DNA from: JBGQDM01 sp041495845
GTDB taxonomy: Bacteria > Acidobacteriota > Terriglobia > Terriglobales > Acidobacteriaceae
Assembly (NCBI GenBank): GCA_041495845.1
Contig: JBGQDM010000028.1
Coordinates: 1 to 31,831 of the forward strand
Length of the DNA stretch: 31,831 nt
Direction of reading: 5' to 3'
The notes under the pieces: model-generated
Seen by the model: the letters and a program-made list of their open reading frames with translations, nothing else
Database searches by the model: none
Told to the model about the DNA's origin: nothing
Position numbers and translations under genes: made by a program
Shown: piece by piece, positions 15,692-24,709 of the stretch
Numbering within the stretch: position 1 is the first letter of the stretch
Layout of the letters: the number at the start of each line of letters is the position of its first letter

Positions 15692-15715
15692 AGGGCAGCC
15701 CATCAGGGCTGCCCT
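15692..15715. terminator. Hairpin terminator after the TPR-like gene
   Basis: A perfect 10-bp stem (AGGGCAGCCC with GGGCTGCCCT) closes an ATCA loop 24 bases after the stop. The following T-content is modest (TTGGTATTTG). Its symmetry may also serve the convergent fis-like gene ending at 15799. Confidence 0.7.
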
Positions 15716-15798
15716 TGGTATTTGTGGAAATGGTCAGATCGCCGATTCGACGAATGCTCCCCCGGCGCTGGCTCAGGAAGGTGTGCCGCTACCCACGC

Positions 15799-16077
15799 CT
15801 ACCGGACAGCACGCTTGTCCTGCGGGGTCGCGCGAGCACTGCGGGGCGGCCGGCGGGCAACGCCACGCACTTGGCGCACGTCAATCTTCAATTCTGAGAG
15901 CGTACGGCTGAGGGTGTTGCGATGCATGCCCAACTGGCGCGCCGCCTGGCACTGATTCCCCTTGCTCTCCTGGAGCACGGTGAGGATAAACCGCTTCTTG
16001 AATTCTCGGACAGCCTCGGAATAAAGGATGTTGCTCTTGTACATCTGGAGGATGAGGGCTTCGAGTTGGTCCTTCAC
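15799..16077 (-). CDS. Fis-family DNA-binding protein
   Basis: A 92-residue protein with a Fis/NtrC-type C-terminal helix-turn-helix: FKKRFILTVLQESKGNQCQA, then ARQLGMHRNTLSRTLSELKI. It lacks the sigma-54 AAA+ domain, so it is a stand-alone Fis-like regulator or nucleoid protein. The N-terminal helices (LEALILQMYKSNILYSEAVR) would form the dimer interface. A basic tail (ARRPPRSARATPQDKRAVR) follows the HTH. The start is a GTG at 16077; a GAG lies five bases upstream. It sits 44 bases downstream of cvpA and probably shares the purC-cvpA transcript. DNA targets cannot be predicted. Confidence 0.85.
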   Translation of the reverse strand: MKDQLEALILQMYKSNILYSEAVREFKKRFILTVLQESKGNQCQAARQLGMHRNTLSRTLSELKIDVRQVRGVARRPPRSARATPQDKRAVR

Positions 16078-16121
16078 TTGAGCTCGCTTTCTTTATAAAA
16101 AGTCTGTAGTACGACCAACAA

Positions 16122-16673
16122 CTACTGCCGGGCGGGTTGGGCCGGCGGGTTGAACTCGCCATGCCGCGCGCGCCCCACTGCATCTGCCCCTTCGCGAAAC
16201 CGGGTGCGTACCTCGGTCGGGGCCAGCCAACTGACGGCCCGCGCCACTACCAGAAAATACGGTGCCAGTGCTGAGCCGCGCAGCCAACCGGAATCAGGTG
16301 CGAAGGTGGTCAGCGACAGGAGCATTACCGCAGCCATTAAGACACCGCGTAATGCACCGAAAGCCGCACCCAGTATCCGGTCAAACCAGCGCAGTCCAGC
16401 CTCGTGCAACAGCCACCGCAAAATCCGGGCGACCATGCCTGCCACCACCACCACGGCCAAAAACACAACCAGAAAACCGAGAATGTCGGCGGTCCAGGCT
16501 GACTTGACGTGGGGCAGAAACCAGGCTGCGACACGTCCATATTGCCAGGAAGCCAGCACAAAGCCCGCCGCCAAACCGGCCAGCGAAAATATTTCCAAAA
16601 GAAACCCGTGGGCTGCCGCCAGCAGAGCTGACAGCACCACTACCAGCAGAATGGCAACGTCGAGGCCGTTCAT
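16122..16673 (-). CDS. cvpA: CvpA family membrane protein
   Basis: A 183-residue inner-membrane protein of the CvpA (colicin V production) family. It begins MNGLDVAILLVVVLSALLAA, the usual CvpA opening, and shows four hydrophobic helices (about residues 5-22, 27-45, 64-85, 102-122), with the LRWFDRILGAAFGALRGVL signature between helices three and four. A GGAGG lies four bases before the ATG. In many bacteria cvpA neighbours purine genes, as it does here with purC upstream; its exact function is unsettled, with links to envelope homeostasis. Confidence 0.88.
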   Translation of the reverse strand: MNGLDVAILLVVVLSALLAAAHGFLLEIFSLAGLAAGFVLASWQYGRVAAWFLPHVKSAWTADILGFLVVFLAVVVVAGMVARILRWLLHEAGLRWFDRILGAAFGALRGVLMAAVMLLSLTTFAPDSGWLRGSALAPYFLVVARAVSWLAPTEVRTRFREGADAVGRARHGEFNPPAQPARQ

Positions 16674-16736
16674 GCCGCCTCCGGAAAGCGCGCTGGGGGC
16701 GCAGCCATCTGCCTGCGTGCGGCGGCAAGCATCCCG

Positions 16737-17648
16737 CTACACATCGAGATCGTGTCCGGTGAGACGGCGGTAAGCCTCCACATACTTTTCGCTGGTGCGC
16801 TGAGCCACGTCCTGGGGGAGGGCTGGCGCGGGCGGCTGTTTGTTCCAGCGAATCGACTCCAGATAATCACGAACGAACTGCTTGTCAAACGAATCCTGCG
16901 ACTTGCCCGGGGAATAGGAATCGGCGGGCCAGAAGCGGGAAGAATCCGGGGTCAGCACCTCATCGGCCAGCGTAATGCCCGCCTGGGTGCGCCCGAACTC
17001 AAACTTGGTATCGGCGATGATGAGACCTCGCTGCCGGGCGTAATCAGACGCCTTCTGATACACACGTAGGGTCAGGTCACGGAGTTGGGTCGCCAATTCC
17101 ACCCCGAGAATCTCTGCCGCCCGCTCGAAGGAAATATTTTCGTCGTGGCCGGAGGCCGCCTTGGTGGCAGGTGTAAAAATCGGCGCGGGCAACTGGTCCG
17201 ACTCACGCAACCCGGCGGGCAGGTCAATGCCGCAGACGGCGCCGTCGGCCTTGTATTCCTTCCAGCCCGAACCGGAGAGATAGCCGCGGGCCACGCATTC
17301 GACCGGAAACATTTCAGCGCGGCGAACCAGCATGGAACGGCCGCGGAGCTGCTCCGCATACGCGCGCACCTTTACGGGATATTCGCGGACATCTGCCGTG
17401 ACCACATGATTGGGGACGAGGTCGCGGAGGAACTCGAACCAGAAAAGCGAAATCTGCGTCAGCACCTTCCCCTTGTTGGGAATGCCAGTGGCCAGGATGT
17501 AGTCGAAGGCGGAGATCCGGTCGGTGGCGACAAAGAGGAGGTGCGCGTCATCCACGATGTAAACGTCGCGCACTTTGCCGCTGGCGTGGAGCTGGAGATC
17601 GGGGAAGTTGGTGCGAAGCAGCACGGGTTCGAGGACTTGTTCAGCCAT
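16737..17648 (-). CDS. purC: Phosphoribosylaminoimidazole-succinocarboxamide synthase (SAICAR synthase)
   Basis: Catalyses the ATP-dependent joining of aspartate to CAIR in de novo purine synthesis (cytoplasm). The ~300-residue length is that of the yeast ADE1-like branch. Seen motifs: SGKVRDVYIV near the N-terminus, TDRISAFD, the VPNHVV segment, FPVECVARGYLSGSGWKEY, and GLIIADTKFEFG followed by LADEVLTPDSSRFW. It is first in the purC-cvpA-fis-like set (63 bases to cvpA), with a good promoter just upstream. It lies downstream of smc on the same strand but has its own promoter. Confidence 0.96.
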   Translation of the reverse strand: MAEQVLEPVLLRTNFPDLQLHASGKVRDVYIVDDAHLLFVATDRISAFDYILATGIPNKGKVLTQISLFWFEFLRDLVPNHVVTADVREYPVKVRAYAEQLRGRSMLVRRAEMFPVECVARGYLSGSGWKEYKADGAVCGIDLPAGLRESDQLPAPIFTPATKAASGHDENISFERAAEILGVELATQLRDLTLRVYQKASDYARQRGLIIADTKFEFGRTQAGITLADEVLTPDSSRFWPADSYSPGKSQDSFDKQFVRDYLESIRWNKQPPAPALPQDVAQRTSEKYVEAYRRLTGHDLDV

Positions 17649-17679
17649 GAATTAATTTTACCGGGAGAAAGCGTGCGCA

Positions 17680-17707
17680 ATTCTAGCGGCCAGGAAAAAA
17701 TTGTCAA
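17680..17707 (-). promoter_or_regulatory. Promoter of purC
   Basis: On the minus strand a perfect TTGACA (17702-17707) is followed after 16 bases by TAGAAT (17680-17685). The predicted transcript starts about 25 bases before the purC ATG. Confidence 0.75.
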
Positions 17708-17968
17708 CGATGACGATCACAATTTCTTGGTTCGGGTCAAGCGGGGCGGAAGAAAAATGCTTGACAGGAGCGAGGACGGGGAAATCGCTTGCCGGGCGCT
17801 GGTTTTGGCGGATCGGCGATGTGGAAAAACTGAGGATGATTGTGCAAGATCAGCCGTGGTCGATATGGCGGACTCGTTCGTTTTCGCCGTTGAAGAACTT
17901 GCAACACAGAGATCGCAGAGAAAAGCCGCTGAGGGCACTGCTGGGAGAACCCCTCGCTTGGGCTTTTG
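17708..17968. other. Intergenic region between smc and purC
   Basis: I see no gene here. It contains an ACACAGAGATCGCAGAGAAA string (near 17903) similar to one near 11240, a type of short dispersed repeat, and a + strand open frame without coding character. Confidence 0.5.
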
Positions 17969-17996
17969 AAGGGGTACGCCTCCGGGCGTGCCCCTT
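17969..17996 (-). terminator. Palindrome just after smc, possible terminator
   Basis: AAGGGG and CCCCTT (6 bp), one mismatch, then ACGCC with GGCGT (5 bp) around a four-base loop, 11 bases after the smc stop. There is no real T-run, so termination is only suggested. Confidence 0.45.
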
Positions 17997-18007
17997 ACGA
18001 CTCACCT

Positions 18008-21000
18008 TCAGGCCGTGGCGCCGAAGCGCACGGAGACCAGCTTGGACACGCCGGGTTCCTGCATCGTGACTCCGTAAAGCACCGGGGCCGCGCTCATGGT
18101 GCGCTTGCTGTGGGTGATTAGCACGAACTGGGTCTGAATCGCCATTTCCTTGATCAGTTCGGTAAAGCGGCCCACATTGGCTTCGTCAAGCGGCGCGTCC
18201 ACCTCGTCCAGAATGCAGAAGGGGCTGGGCGCGTACTGGAAGATGGCGGTGAGCAGCGAAATCGCCGTCAGTGCTTTCTCGCCGCCGGAGAGCAGCAGGA
18301 CATTCTGCAATTTCTTCCCCGGAGGCGAAGCCACGATGTCAATCCCGCTTTCGGAGGCGTTGAGTTCATCGGTGAGCCGCATATACGCATGGCCACCGTT
18401 GAAAAGTTTGCGGAACAGCACGCCGAAGTTCTCATTGATCTTGTCGAATGCTTCCTGAAACTTTTCGCGTGAAATGGTGTCAATCTCGCGAATCGTGTTC
18501 TGCAGGTTCTCAATGGCGTCGATCAGGTCTTTCCGCTGCGTCTCCAGGAATTGGTGACGATCGGACGTCTCCCTGTATTCCTCGAGAGCCATCATGTTGA
18601 CCGGCCCCATGTTGTCAAGCCGCGTGCGCATTTCATGGTAGGCAGCGTCCTCGAGGGTGAGGGCTTCGCCAGTGAGGCGGAGGAGGGAAGCGTCCGCCAG
18701 GAGTTCTTCGCGGGGAAGGCTGAGATCGTTGAGGCAGGTCTCGGCCATGTGTTGCACGTCGGATTCGAGACGCGCAGCGGTGGCGGAGAGTTCGCCGCGG
18801 CGATCGCGCGCGCCATCGAGTTGATGGCGAAGGGTGCGCAACTCTTCTTCAATTGCCGCCAGGCGATTCCGCAACTGCTCGACTTCGGTTTGCAGCGACT
18901 GCACGCGGGCCCCGCCGGAACTCTGCTCTTCGGTGAGCGACACAACCGCGGCTGCGAGTTGCGTATTCTCCTCGCTGCGTTGCGCCTGCTCGGTCTGCGC
19001 CGATTCGTACTGCGTGCGCAGCCCGGCGCAGCGCGAAGACATCTCCTGCACCAACGACTCGATGCGTTCCATTACCGCCGCGGCGGCGCGATGCCGCTCT
19101 TCCATGGTGGCCCGGCGCGCCATTTGCTGCGAGACCGAGGAGGCGGCCACATCGCGCTGTTCTTTCAAACTAGCGAGACCGGCCTGAGCGGCAGCGAGGT
19201 GCTGTTCGAGTTCGCTGCGCCGAACTGCGCAGGCCGCGAACTCCTGCTGGCGCTCTTCGATCACAGCGGCGTGGGCGGCCCGTTCCTGGGTCAAACGCGC
19301 CAGTTCCTTTTCGCAGAGATCGGCCCGTTCGCGGGTGCGGCCCAATTCTGCGTCCAACTGCTGCAGCACGTGGCCGGAAGTCATGGCTTGCGTCTCGGCT
19401 TCGCGCTTCTCTTCCTGCACCCGATCGAGGCGGGTAGTGAGTTCTTTGATTTCCACTCCGAGACGGAGGACACGACCCTCTTCTTCGCGCAGGGCATGTT
19501 CGAGTTCGCCAATCTGCTGCAGCAGCACTCGCAACTCGCGTTTCATGGAGAGCGGGCCTTCACTGCGCTGCTTGCCCCCGGTCACCGTGACATTGTGAAA
19601 GCACTCACCGGTCTGGGAAAGGAAGAAAGCGTCCGGATTTTCCAGGGCGAGTTCGCGGGCGAAAGCGGGATCGGGAACAATGTAGCCGTCGCGCAGCTTG
19701 GGCAGAATCACTTCCAGCGACTTGCCAAAGCCGTTGAGGACGCGGATGCAGCGTTTCAGGGGGACGATATCGGTATTCGGCGGATCGGGACGGATGGAGT
19801 CGTCCACCGCAAAAGAAAACTTGGCTTGTGAGTCATTGGGATGCACGAGGAAAGTGGCGCGCCCGTCCACATCCGTGCGCAGCAGACGCAAGCCTTCGTC
19901 GGCGGCGTCCCAACTCTTCACCACCACGTAGTTGAGTTCATCGCGCAGGAAGTCCTCGACCACGCCTTCATAGCGATTGTCGACTTCGAGGAAATCCGCC
20001 AGCACGCCGGCAGGAGCGCGGCCGCCCTGCAAGCTGCCTGACTGAAACAGGCGACGCACAGAATCAGTGGAATAGCCGTGCTCGGCGATGAGCGCTTCGA
20101 GCGAACTGCGGCGGCCCAGCGCGGAAGCGTATTCGCCCCGCAGGGAATCGAGCCGCGCTTTGCCTTCAGTTTCAGCGAGCTTGCGTTCGTCGAGCCGCTC
20201 CCGCAGCGAGTGCAGTTCCTGGGTTAGGGCGGTGACCTTCTGCGATACCGCTTCAAACTCCAGCGTCAACTGCCCGCGCTGTCCGCCGAAGGTTTCCAGC
20301 TGGGACACCGAAGTGGAGAGTTCCAGGCGCAGGCGATGGGCCTCGCGGTCGAGAGAAGCAATGCGCTCTTCCGCCTGGGTCGTCTGGTTGCGCAGATTCG
20401 AGGCGGCGGCAACGTTCTCCAGAATGCCCAGGCGTGCTTCTTCCTGCCGGCGTTCGAGTTCGGCGAGATCCGCGGCGGCCAGAGCGGAGAGCTGCTGGCT
20501 CTCGGCGAGTTCGTGTTGCGCGCCGGCGAGATCGGCAGCCGCAGAATCAAGCACCTGGCGGTTCTGGTCCCGTTCCGCGATCAAAGAGGTGAGGCGGGAT
20601 TCCAGCTGCGCCAGTTCCTGTTGCCACGCTTCGGCGCGAGCAGCCAGTTCCTGGCAGCGTTCGACGTTGCCGCGCTGACGCGCTTCGGCGCTCTGGATTT
20701 CCAGTGCGATGGCGGTGAGGCGCTCGCGGGTCAGGCGGTTCTCTTCTTCAATGGTGTAGCCACGGTCGCGGTTGGATGCCTGCTCGCCTTCCAGCGTCTG
20801 CACCGCTTCCGAGCCGGTGCGCATGTCTTCGGCGAGTTGGAGGAGTTGGGCCTGCAACTCAGCGCCTTCCGCTTCCATCTGCGTGAACTTGCTGGCCAGC
20901 ACCACGCGCAACTTGGCGCGCATCTCATCGCGCAACCGTACATAGCGTTCCGCCTTGGCGGCCTGGCGTTTCAGCGAGTTCATCTGGCGCGTCACTTCTT

Positions 21001-21838
21001 CAAAAATGTCGTTGACGCGCGCGAGGTTCTGTTTCGATTCTTCGAGCCGGGCTTCAGAGAGACGCTTCTTGGTCTTGAAGCGAGTGATGCCGGCGGCCTC
21101 TTCGAGAATGGCGCGGCGGTCGGTGGGCCGGCTGCTCAGGATCTGCCCGATGCGGCCCTGTTCGATCAGCGCGTAAGACTCGGGGCCCAGGCCTGTGCCC
21201 ATGAAGAGTTCCTGAATATCGCGCAGACGGCAGACTTTACCATTGAGCAGGTATTCGCTATCGCCGCTGCGGAAGAGACGCCGGGTCACCACGATCTCGC
21301 CGGCGCGAACCTGAGCCGGTTGCAAACGCCGCCGACGGATTTTGAGAACCACCGCGAGACCGCCGGCCGCCGCGGCTTCCACGGGAGCGGGTTGGGCACC
21401 TGCGGCAGTTCCGTCAGATTCTGACTCGGCAAGTTTTCCCGGCTGCAATTCATCGGCGACACGCGCGGCTTCCGCGTGCGCTTCGTCGCGCTCCGCAGCC
21501 TCGTCCCAATCGTCAGGGACGTCTTCCTTGATTTCGATTTCGGTCTCGCCGCCAGGGTCGTCGTACACCACGGGATCAATCAGCGTAAGCGAGACTTCCG
21601 CCATGCCGAGCGGAACGCGCTCGCGAGTGCCGGCAAAGATGACGTCTTCCATGCGCGCGCCACGCAGCGACTTGGCGGACTGCTCGCCCAAGACCCAGGC
21701 GATGGCGTCCGCGATGTTCGACTTGCCGCAGCCGTTGGGACCGATGATGGCGGCAATACCTTCACCGGGAAACTTCAGCTCGGTGCGATCACAGAAAGAC
21801 TTGAAGCCGAGAATTTGCAGCTTCTTCAGTTTGAGCAA
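18008..21838 (-). CDS. smc: Chromosome segregation ATPase SMC
   Basis: Core subunit of the bacterial condensin (with ScpA and ScpB), which loops and compacts DNA. At 1276 residues it is longer than the usual ~1150-1200. Visible: Walker A GPNGCGKS (33-40), ARMEDVIFAGT, GPESYALIEQGRIGQILSS, long coiled coils, a hinge (about 590-770, with GVLADFLEV and VDGRATFLVH), the ABC signature LLLSGGEKAL (about 1181-1190) and Walker B FCILDEVDAPLDEANV (about 1207-1222) with a THSKRTM switch. An acidic, alanine-rich insertion of about 80 residues (about 93-165) interrupts the N-terminal head before EIVVTRRLFRSGDSEYLLNG. The start is a TTG with AAGGAG six bases upstream. A structured leader precedes it. Confidence 0.96.
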   Translation of the reverse strand: MLKLKKLQILGFKSFCDRTELKFPGEGIAAIIGPNGCGKSNIADAIAWVLGEQSAKSLRGARMEDVIFAGTRERVPLGMAEVSLTLIDPVVYDDPGGETEIEIKEDVPDDWDEAAERDEAHAEAARVADELQPGKLAESESDGTAAGAQPAPVEAAAAGGLAVVLKIRRRRLQPAQVRAGEIVVTRRLFRSGDSEYLLNGKVCRLRDIQELFMGTGLGPESYALIEQGRIGQILSSRPTDRRAILEEAAGITRFKTKKRLSEARLEESKQNLARVNDIFEEVTRQMNSLKRQAAKAERYVRLRDEMRAKLRVVLASKFTQMEAEGAELQAQLLQLAEDMRTGSEAVQTLEGEQASNRDRGYTIEEENRLTRERLTAIALEIQSAEARQRGNVERCQELAARAEAWQQELAQLESRLTSLIAERDQNRQVLDSAAADLAGAQHELAESQQLSALAAADLAELERRQEEARLGILENVAAASNLRNQTTQAEERIASLDREAHRLRLELSTSVSQLETFGGQRGQLTLEFEAVSQKVTALTQELHSLRERLDERKLAETEGKARLDSLRGEYASALGRRSSLEALIAEHGYSTDSVRRLFQSGSLQGGRAPAGVLADFLEVDNRYEGVVEDFLRDELNYVVVKSWDAADEGLRLLRTDVDGRATFLVHPNDSQAKFSFAVDDSIRPDPPNTDIVPLKRCIRVLNGFGKSLEVILPKLRDGYIVPDPAFARELALENPDAFFLSQTGECFHNVTVTGGKQRSEGPLSMKRELRVLLQQIGELEHALREEEGRVLRLGVEIKELTTRLDRVQEEKREAETQAMTSGHVLQQLDAELGRTRERADLCEKELARLTQERAAHAAVIEERQQEFAACAVRRSELEQHLAAAQAGLASLKEQRDVAASSVSQQMARRATMEERHRAAAAVMERIESLVQEMSSRCAGLRTQYESAQTEQAQRSEENTQLAAAVVSLTEEQSSGGARVQSLQTEVEQLRNRLAAIEEELRTLRHQLDGARDRRGELSATAARLESDVQHMAETCLNDLSLPREELLADASLLRLTGEALTLEDAAYHEMRTRLDNMGPVNMMALEEYRETSDRHQFLETQRKDLIDAIENLQNTIREIDTISREKFQEAFDKINENFGVLFRKLFNGGHAYMRLTDELNASESGIDIVASPPGKKLQNVLLLSGGEKALTAISLLTAIFQYAPSPFCILDEVDAPLDEANVGRFTELIKEMAIQTQFVLITHSKRTMSAAPVLYGVTMQEPGVSKLVSVRFGATA

Positions 21839-21868
21839 CTGGCACTCCTTGGCCCGTGCGAGGTAAGC

Positions 21869-21972
21869 CCAGACGACAGTGGCGCCATCGGGCGGCTGGT
21901 CGCCCGTAACTGTCTGGATACCTCCCCGCCGGAACCGGGGTTCTTTCGCTTGTCGTCCCCGGCTGGACGGGG
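21869..21972 (-). promoter_or_regulatory. Structured 5' leader of smc (three hairpins)
   Basis: On the minus strand between the predicted transcription start and smc are three stems in a row: CCCCG/CGGGG (21957-21972), CCCCG/CGGGG (21924-21940), and a longer one with CCAGAC/GTCTGG (21869-21874 with 21912-21917) enclosing CGGGCG/CGCCCG (21889-21906). It matches no riboswitch class I know. Confidence 0.45.
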
Positions 21973-21983
21973 AAAGTGTCCTA

Positions 21984-22013
21984 ACTGTAGCGGGGGAGCA
22001 GGGGAGGGGTCAA
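21984..22013 (-). promoter_or_regulatory. Possible promoter of smc
   Basis: On the minus strand TTGACC (22008-22013) and TACAGT (21984-21989) are 18 bases apart. The start would be near 21977, so the three hairpins make up most of a ~139-base leader. Confidence 0.5.
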
Positions 22014-22257
22014 GAAGGAAAACACCAGCAGTAGTGTGACCCATCGGTCTACCCCCTCCTATTGCACCACTGATGCACCAATGCCCGCATCGAGGCTGAG
22101 GAGGGGAGGTCGTGGAGAGAACGCGAGAGCAAATCCACGGTAGCGCGACCGCGCCGCCGATGCAAGCCGAAATGTACTTCTGACTTCAAGTGTTACTTGA
22201 ATGGTGAGGCGGGCACGATCACCGTGCGCTGGCCCCCGTGCCGCCGAGCCGGCGGCC
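22014..22257. other. Intergenic region upstream of smc
   Basis: Apart from a GC-rich hairpin-like stretch (GCCGCCGAGCCGGCGGC, near 22241) just after the end of the 22258 gene, I see no gene or recognisable element. Confidence 0.4.
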
Positions 22258-23016
22258 TTACCGCGCGTGGGTCTGGACCCAACTGGCGAAGGCGTGCCAG
22301 GCAGCAGTCTTGCCGAGGGGGATGCGTGCCAGGAAGACGAAGATGAGGAAGGCGCTGGCCCAGAGCGTTGCGCGATGAATCTTGCGTGTGGACCACAGGT
22401 CGTAGGCCACAAGCAATAGCAGGAAAATGCATGTGCCCATCCCTGCCCGCCCTGGATTTCTGTGCACAAACGACATCGGCAGGCGCGCGATGGCGGCGAT
22501 GGTCAGCGAGGTGGTGGCCACGATGATGAGGCGCTTGTGCGTGGGGGAATCAGAACGAGCGCGATAGGCAAAAACCAGAATCGTCGCAAAGATCAAGATG
22601 TCGGTGAGTGGGATGATATAGAAAAATTGGGGGTCCCGGCCCGGTGGGCCACCCCGCCGGACCAGGGAATCGGTGGCCGCCAGAATGCCCAGCACCACCA
22701 TCAGACACGCAAGAGCGAAACCACCGATCCCGAGGCGGCGATGGAGGTCCGTGCGACCGGCCGCCACCAGGGAGGTTTGCGTGACCAGCAGCAGGATCCA
22801 GCAGGAAAAGACCGCTCCGTGCACGTGGATGATCAGGCTGGGCAACGGCGCGCGAAACATGCCGGCCAGATAATACGTGCGCGCAAAGCCGGTGAAGACC
22901 GTGGCCGCCATCAGCAGCGCCATGGCCGGAAAAAAGTAATGGTCATAGCGACGGCCGGGAAGGCTGGCCGCAGGCTTTACGGGAAGGCTGCTGCGAGGTA
23001 CTCCGGCTGTGACCAT
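22258..23016 (-). CDS. Polytopic membrane protein, unknown function
   Basis: A 252-residue protein with about seven hydrophobic segments. Conserved-looking histidines sit at helix ends: YDHYFFPAMALL, LIIHVHGAVFSCWILLLVTQ, DLHRRLGIGGFALAC, THKRLIIVATTSL and SFVHRNPGRAG. This pattern is seen in acidobacterial and proteobacterial membrane proteins of unknown role, and histidine pairs across helices hint at haem or metal binding, but that is a guess. I start at the ATG at 23016, preceded by GGAG nine bases upstream; a GTG five codons earlier is possible. It stands between smc and an M20 peptidase gene, with no evident functional link. Confidence 0.75.
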   Translation of the reverse strand: MVTAGVPRSSLPVKPAASLPGRRYDHYFFPAMALLMAATVFTGFARTYYLAGMFRAPLPSLIIHVHGAVFSCWILLLVTQTSLVAAGRTDLHRRLGIGGFALACLMVVLGILAATDSLVRRGGPPGRDPQFFYIIPLTDILIFATILVFAYRARSDSPTHKRLIIVATTSLTIAAIARLPMSFVHRNPGRAGMGTCIFLLLLVAYDLWSTRKIHRATLWASAFLIFVFLARIPLGKTAAWHAFASWVQTHAR

Positions 23017-23131
23017 TGTGCCCGACTCCACGCAGGCACGTAACTTATATCAGCTTTTGTGGACTTGATCTGAAACAGATAAGCGCAGGGCCCTCGCAGA
23101 CCCTGCGCCGCCTCTGAGACTGTTGCCGTCC

Positions 23132-24505
23132 TTACTCGCCCACCTTCTCAAACAGCCGCACGATGGATTCAATGCCGCGATAGAAGTTCGGGATGTGAAA
23201 CTTCTCATTGGGCGCGTGCAGGTTGTCGTCCGGCAGGCCGAACCCCATCATCAGCGTTGGAATCTTCAGCACGTTCTGAAAATCGCCGACAATCGGAATG
23301 GACCCACCGGAACGGATGAACACCGTGTCCTTCTTGAAGATTTCGTGCATCGCTTCGGTGGCGGCCTTGACGTAGGGGTTGTCGGTACCGACGACGCAGG
23401 CCGGACCCTTGCTGTGGACTTTGATGCTGATGTCCACCCCGCGCGGGGTCACCTTCTTGATGTACTTGGCGTACTTCTTCAGAATGTCGTCGGGATCCTG
23501 ATTGGGCACCATGCGCATGGAAACCTTGGCCGAAGCTTTGGCGGGGATCACCGTCTTGGCGCCGGGTGCGGTGAAGCCGCCGGGCATGCCGTGCACTTCC
23601 AGCGTGGGCCGGGCCCACAGGCGGTAGAGCACAGGGAAGCCGGGTTCGCCAGTCAGCACTTTGGAGCCGACTTCGGTCTTGCGGAAATGCTCTTCCTTGA
23701 AGGGCAGTCTTTTCCAGGCTTTGAGTTCGTCTTTAGTCGGGGATTTTACGTGCTGGTAGAAGCCGGGAATCAGGATCTTGCCCTTGGAGTCTTTGAGTTT
23801 GCTGATGACTTCAATGAGCGCAAAGAACGGGTTGGGCGCAGCGCCGCCGTACATGCCGGAATGGAGATCATTCTTGGCTGCCTTACACTCGAGTTCGGTG
23901 TAAACCAGGCCACGCAGGCCCACGCACAGGGTGGGAAGATCGGGCGCGAACAGTTCGGTATCACAAACGAGGGCAAAGTCTGCCTTCAGCTTTTTCCCTT
24001 CCTTGCGGATGTAGGCCGCAATGGATTCGCCGCCCACTTCTTCTTCGCCTTCGATAATCACTTTTACGTTGATGGGCAGCTTGCCACCGTGTGCCTTCAT
24101 CAGCGACTCGAAAGCCTTGAGCTCCATCCAGAGCTGGCCTTTGTCGTCCACGGCGCCACGGGCGTAGATGTTGTTGTTGCGTTCGGTGGGCTCAAACGGG
24201 GGGCTGTGCCACTCGTCGAGCGGATCCGGCGGCTGCACATCGTAGTGGGCGTAGCACAACACGGTCGGCTTGCCCGCCGCGTGGAGCCAGTCGGCGTAAA
24301 TGAGCGGATGGCCTGGGGTGGGGATGATCTCAACGTTGTCAAAGCCGATGCGCTTCAAGTCGTCGGCAACAAACTGCGCGGCGCGCTGGACGTCGGTCTT
24401 ATGCTCGTCGAGCGTGCTGATGCTGGGAATGCGGAGTAGATCTTTGAGTTCGGCAAGAAAACGGGACTGGTTCTGGCGGGCGTAATCCACTGCGGGGGAA
24501 GCCAT
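23132..24505 (-). CDS. M20 family metallopeptidase (dipeptidase)
   Basis: Predicted zinc dipeptidase of the M20 family (carnosinase/CPG2-like, 457 residues, cytoplasmic, no signal peptide). The metal and catalytic motifs are present: CYAHYDVQPPDP (His87, Asp89), RGAVDDKGQ (bridging Asp120), EGEEEVGG (about residues 152-159, general base and ligand), the dimerisation lid with KNDLHSGMYGG, and the last ligand in LHAPNEKF near the C-terminus. A GAGG lies five bases before the ATG. It probably trims dipeptides from protein turnover. It neighbours two cyclophilins and an M19 dipeptidase on the same strand, a loose group of peptide- and protein-handling genes, though the gaps suggest separate transcripts. 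Confidence 0.93.
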   Translation of the reverse strand: MASPAVDYARQNQSRFLAELKDLLRIPSISTLDEHKTDVQRAAQFVADDLKRIGFDNVEIIPTPGHPLIYADWLHAAGKPTVLCYAHYDVQPPDPLDEWHSPPFEPTERNNNIYARGAVDDKGQLWMELKAFESLMKAHGGKLPINVKVIIEGEEEVGGESIAAYIRKEGKKLKADFALVCDTELFAPDLPTLCVGLRGLVYTELECKAAKNDLHSGMYGGAAPNPFFALIEVISKLKDSKGKILIPGFYQHVKSPTKDELKAWKRLPFKEEHFRKTEVGSKVLTGEPGFPVLYRLWARPTLEVHGMPGGFTAPGAKTVIPAKASAKVSMRMVPNQDPDDILKKYAKYIKKVTPRGVDISIKVHSKGPACVVGTDNPYVKAATEAMHEIFKKDTVFIRSGGSIPIVGDFQNVLKIPTLMMGFGLPDDNLHAPNEKFHIPNFYRGIESIVRLFEKVGE

Positions 24506-24601
24506 AAAGACCTCTTTCCGAGAATGTAATACGAAAGCAGATCATTCTAGTCCAGGGTGGAAGCGGCGGTCTATGAGGGGTTGGCGTTTGAGGTTGCGTA
24601 G

Positions 24602-24667
24602 GGGCAGGTGCCCTCACCTGCCCGTTCCGAGCGCAGATTGGAAAACCTCTGGCGAGCCTTGCTCGCC
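24602..24667. repeat. Two hairpin repeats between the M20 peptidase and cyclophilin genes
   Basis: A 9-bp perfect stem (GGGCAGGTG with CACCTGCCC, CCCT loop, 24602-24623) and a 7-bp stem (GGCGAGC with GCTCGCC, CTT loop, 24651-24667) lie in the 204-base gap. They resemble dispersed palindromes; no T-run follows. They are not the same family as the CCCACTCAAGCC palindromes. Confidence 0.55.
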
Positions 24668-24709
24668 TGCCCAGGCGAGGGCGTCTGGGCCTACGCGAAC
24701 TGCGTGACC

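Noticed and set aside
18551..19831. Plus-strand frame (426 codons) opposite smc
   Set aside because: Shadow of the coiled-coil region; no recognisable protein.
23123..24439. Plus-strand frame (438 codons) opposite the M20 peptidase
   Set aside because: Shadow of a GC-rich gene; the M20 motifs are on the minus strand.
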